Source: Misgurnus anguillicaudatus (lineage: Eukaryota; Chordata; Actinopteri; Cypriniformes; Cobitidae). Taken from it: a stretch of DNA of 64,000 nt. Shown here in pieces: positions 63,810-64,000 of this stretch. The stretch lies in contig NC_073355.2 in assembly GCF_027580225.2 (NCBI RefSeq), positions 18,481,501 through 18,545,500 on the forward strand, written 5' to 3'. The position numbers and the translations under genes are program-made. The notes beneath the pieces were generated by a model. The model searched no databases. It was not told where the DNA came from and saw nothing but the letters and a program-made list of their open reading frames with translations. The stretch's first letter is position 1. Each line of letters starts with the position of its first letter.

Positions 63810-64000
63810 TTAACACAGCTCAAGGGGCAGCAAAAAAACAGCTGAGGTGCTTCAAGGATTGACATGTGCCAATCAACACAGATGCAGAACTGACAGTGCA
63901 GAGCAGAACTATCAGAAATACAATGTATATGAGAATCAAAAAGCTCAAATGAGATTGAAGACAAAAACATCATTCTGTATAGTAATGCTATACAATGTAA

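Larger units (their letters stand above)
63243..64000. mobile_element. Family M element, start of a second copy
   Basis: AAATATAGCTGCATGCAGCA and GCGGGGTCAAGCACC match, inverted, the right end of the element at 21534-23482. It runs past the window. It carries two tRNA-like units on the minus strand. Confidence 0.65.

Noticed and set aside
1..64000. CRISPR array, operons, bacterial promoters or phage attachment sites
   Set aside because: No short regularly spaced direct repeats with unique spacers; gene structure and repeats are those of a vertebrate.

Overview
The window looks like intergenic and intronic DNA of a teleost fish, most likely a cyprinid close to zebrafish. It holds one vertebrate ion-channel gene with GT-AG introns, set in DNA made mostly of fish-type transposons: L2 LINEs with an esterase ORF1, a DIRS element, an R2/HERO-type LINE, Tc1/mariner, hAT, PIF/Harbinger and TTAA elements, and a tRNA-derived SINE. 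There are no bacterial-style genes and no CRISPR array. The species is inferred from repeat content, not from a marker gene.

The only clear host gene is the 3' part of a plus-strand Cys-loop (pentameric) channel subunit of the 5-HT3-receptor-like family. Five exons (19922-20095, 20178-20338, 21064-21274, 38558-38698, 39731-39981) encode the Cys-loop, the end of the ligand-binding domain, M1 to M4 and the stop codon. The signal peptide and first half must lie upstream of the window or were not recognised. A 17.3 kb intron between M2 and M3 is filled with nested elements, and a Harbinger derivative begins about 44 bp after the stop codon. A possible minus-strand signal-peptide exon lies at 48050-48106, and a possible minus-strand exon chain at 2664-4370; both are weak.

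Layout: 1-7.5 kb, several MITEs and two foldback elements, one carrying an 8-bp-TSD hAT. 7.6-19.7 kb, a Tc1 element opened by a foldback (itself opened by a nearly intact 5.1 kb L2 LINE) and by a hAT (itself holding a MITE, a foldback and a SINE). 19.9-21.3 kb, three receptor exons. 21.5-23.5 kb, a non-coding element with six CTCF-like sites in one orientation. 23.6-31.7 kb, a decayed DIRS element split by a HERO-like LINE that is itself split by foldbacks. 32-42.5 kb, foldbacks and two direct Harbinger copies flanking the last two exons. 42.5-48.6 kb, foldbacks, MITEs and a LINE tail. 48.6-53.9 and 60.9-63.1 kb, two solo-LTR-like elements, each with its own 4-bp TSD. 53.9-60.1 kb, a minus-strand L2 opened by a hAT, opened by a foldback, opened by two MITEs. 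From 63.24 kb, the start of an element carrying two tRNA-like units.

The most unusual signal is a group of foldback elements (families A, B, C, D, I and W below) that have different outer arms but share an inner core: an AATGCATGCTGGG-type palindrome flanked by a TTGTCACCAT module and a CACTAATCACAAT / TAGTTGG module. Where their borders can be read they have 2-bp target duplications that are not always TA. This suggests modular non-autonomous elements that exchange ends around a conserved centre.
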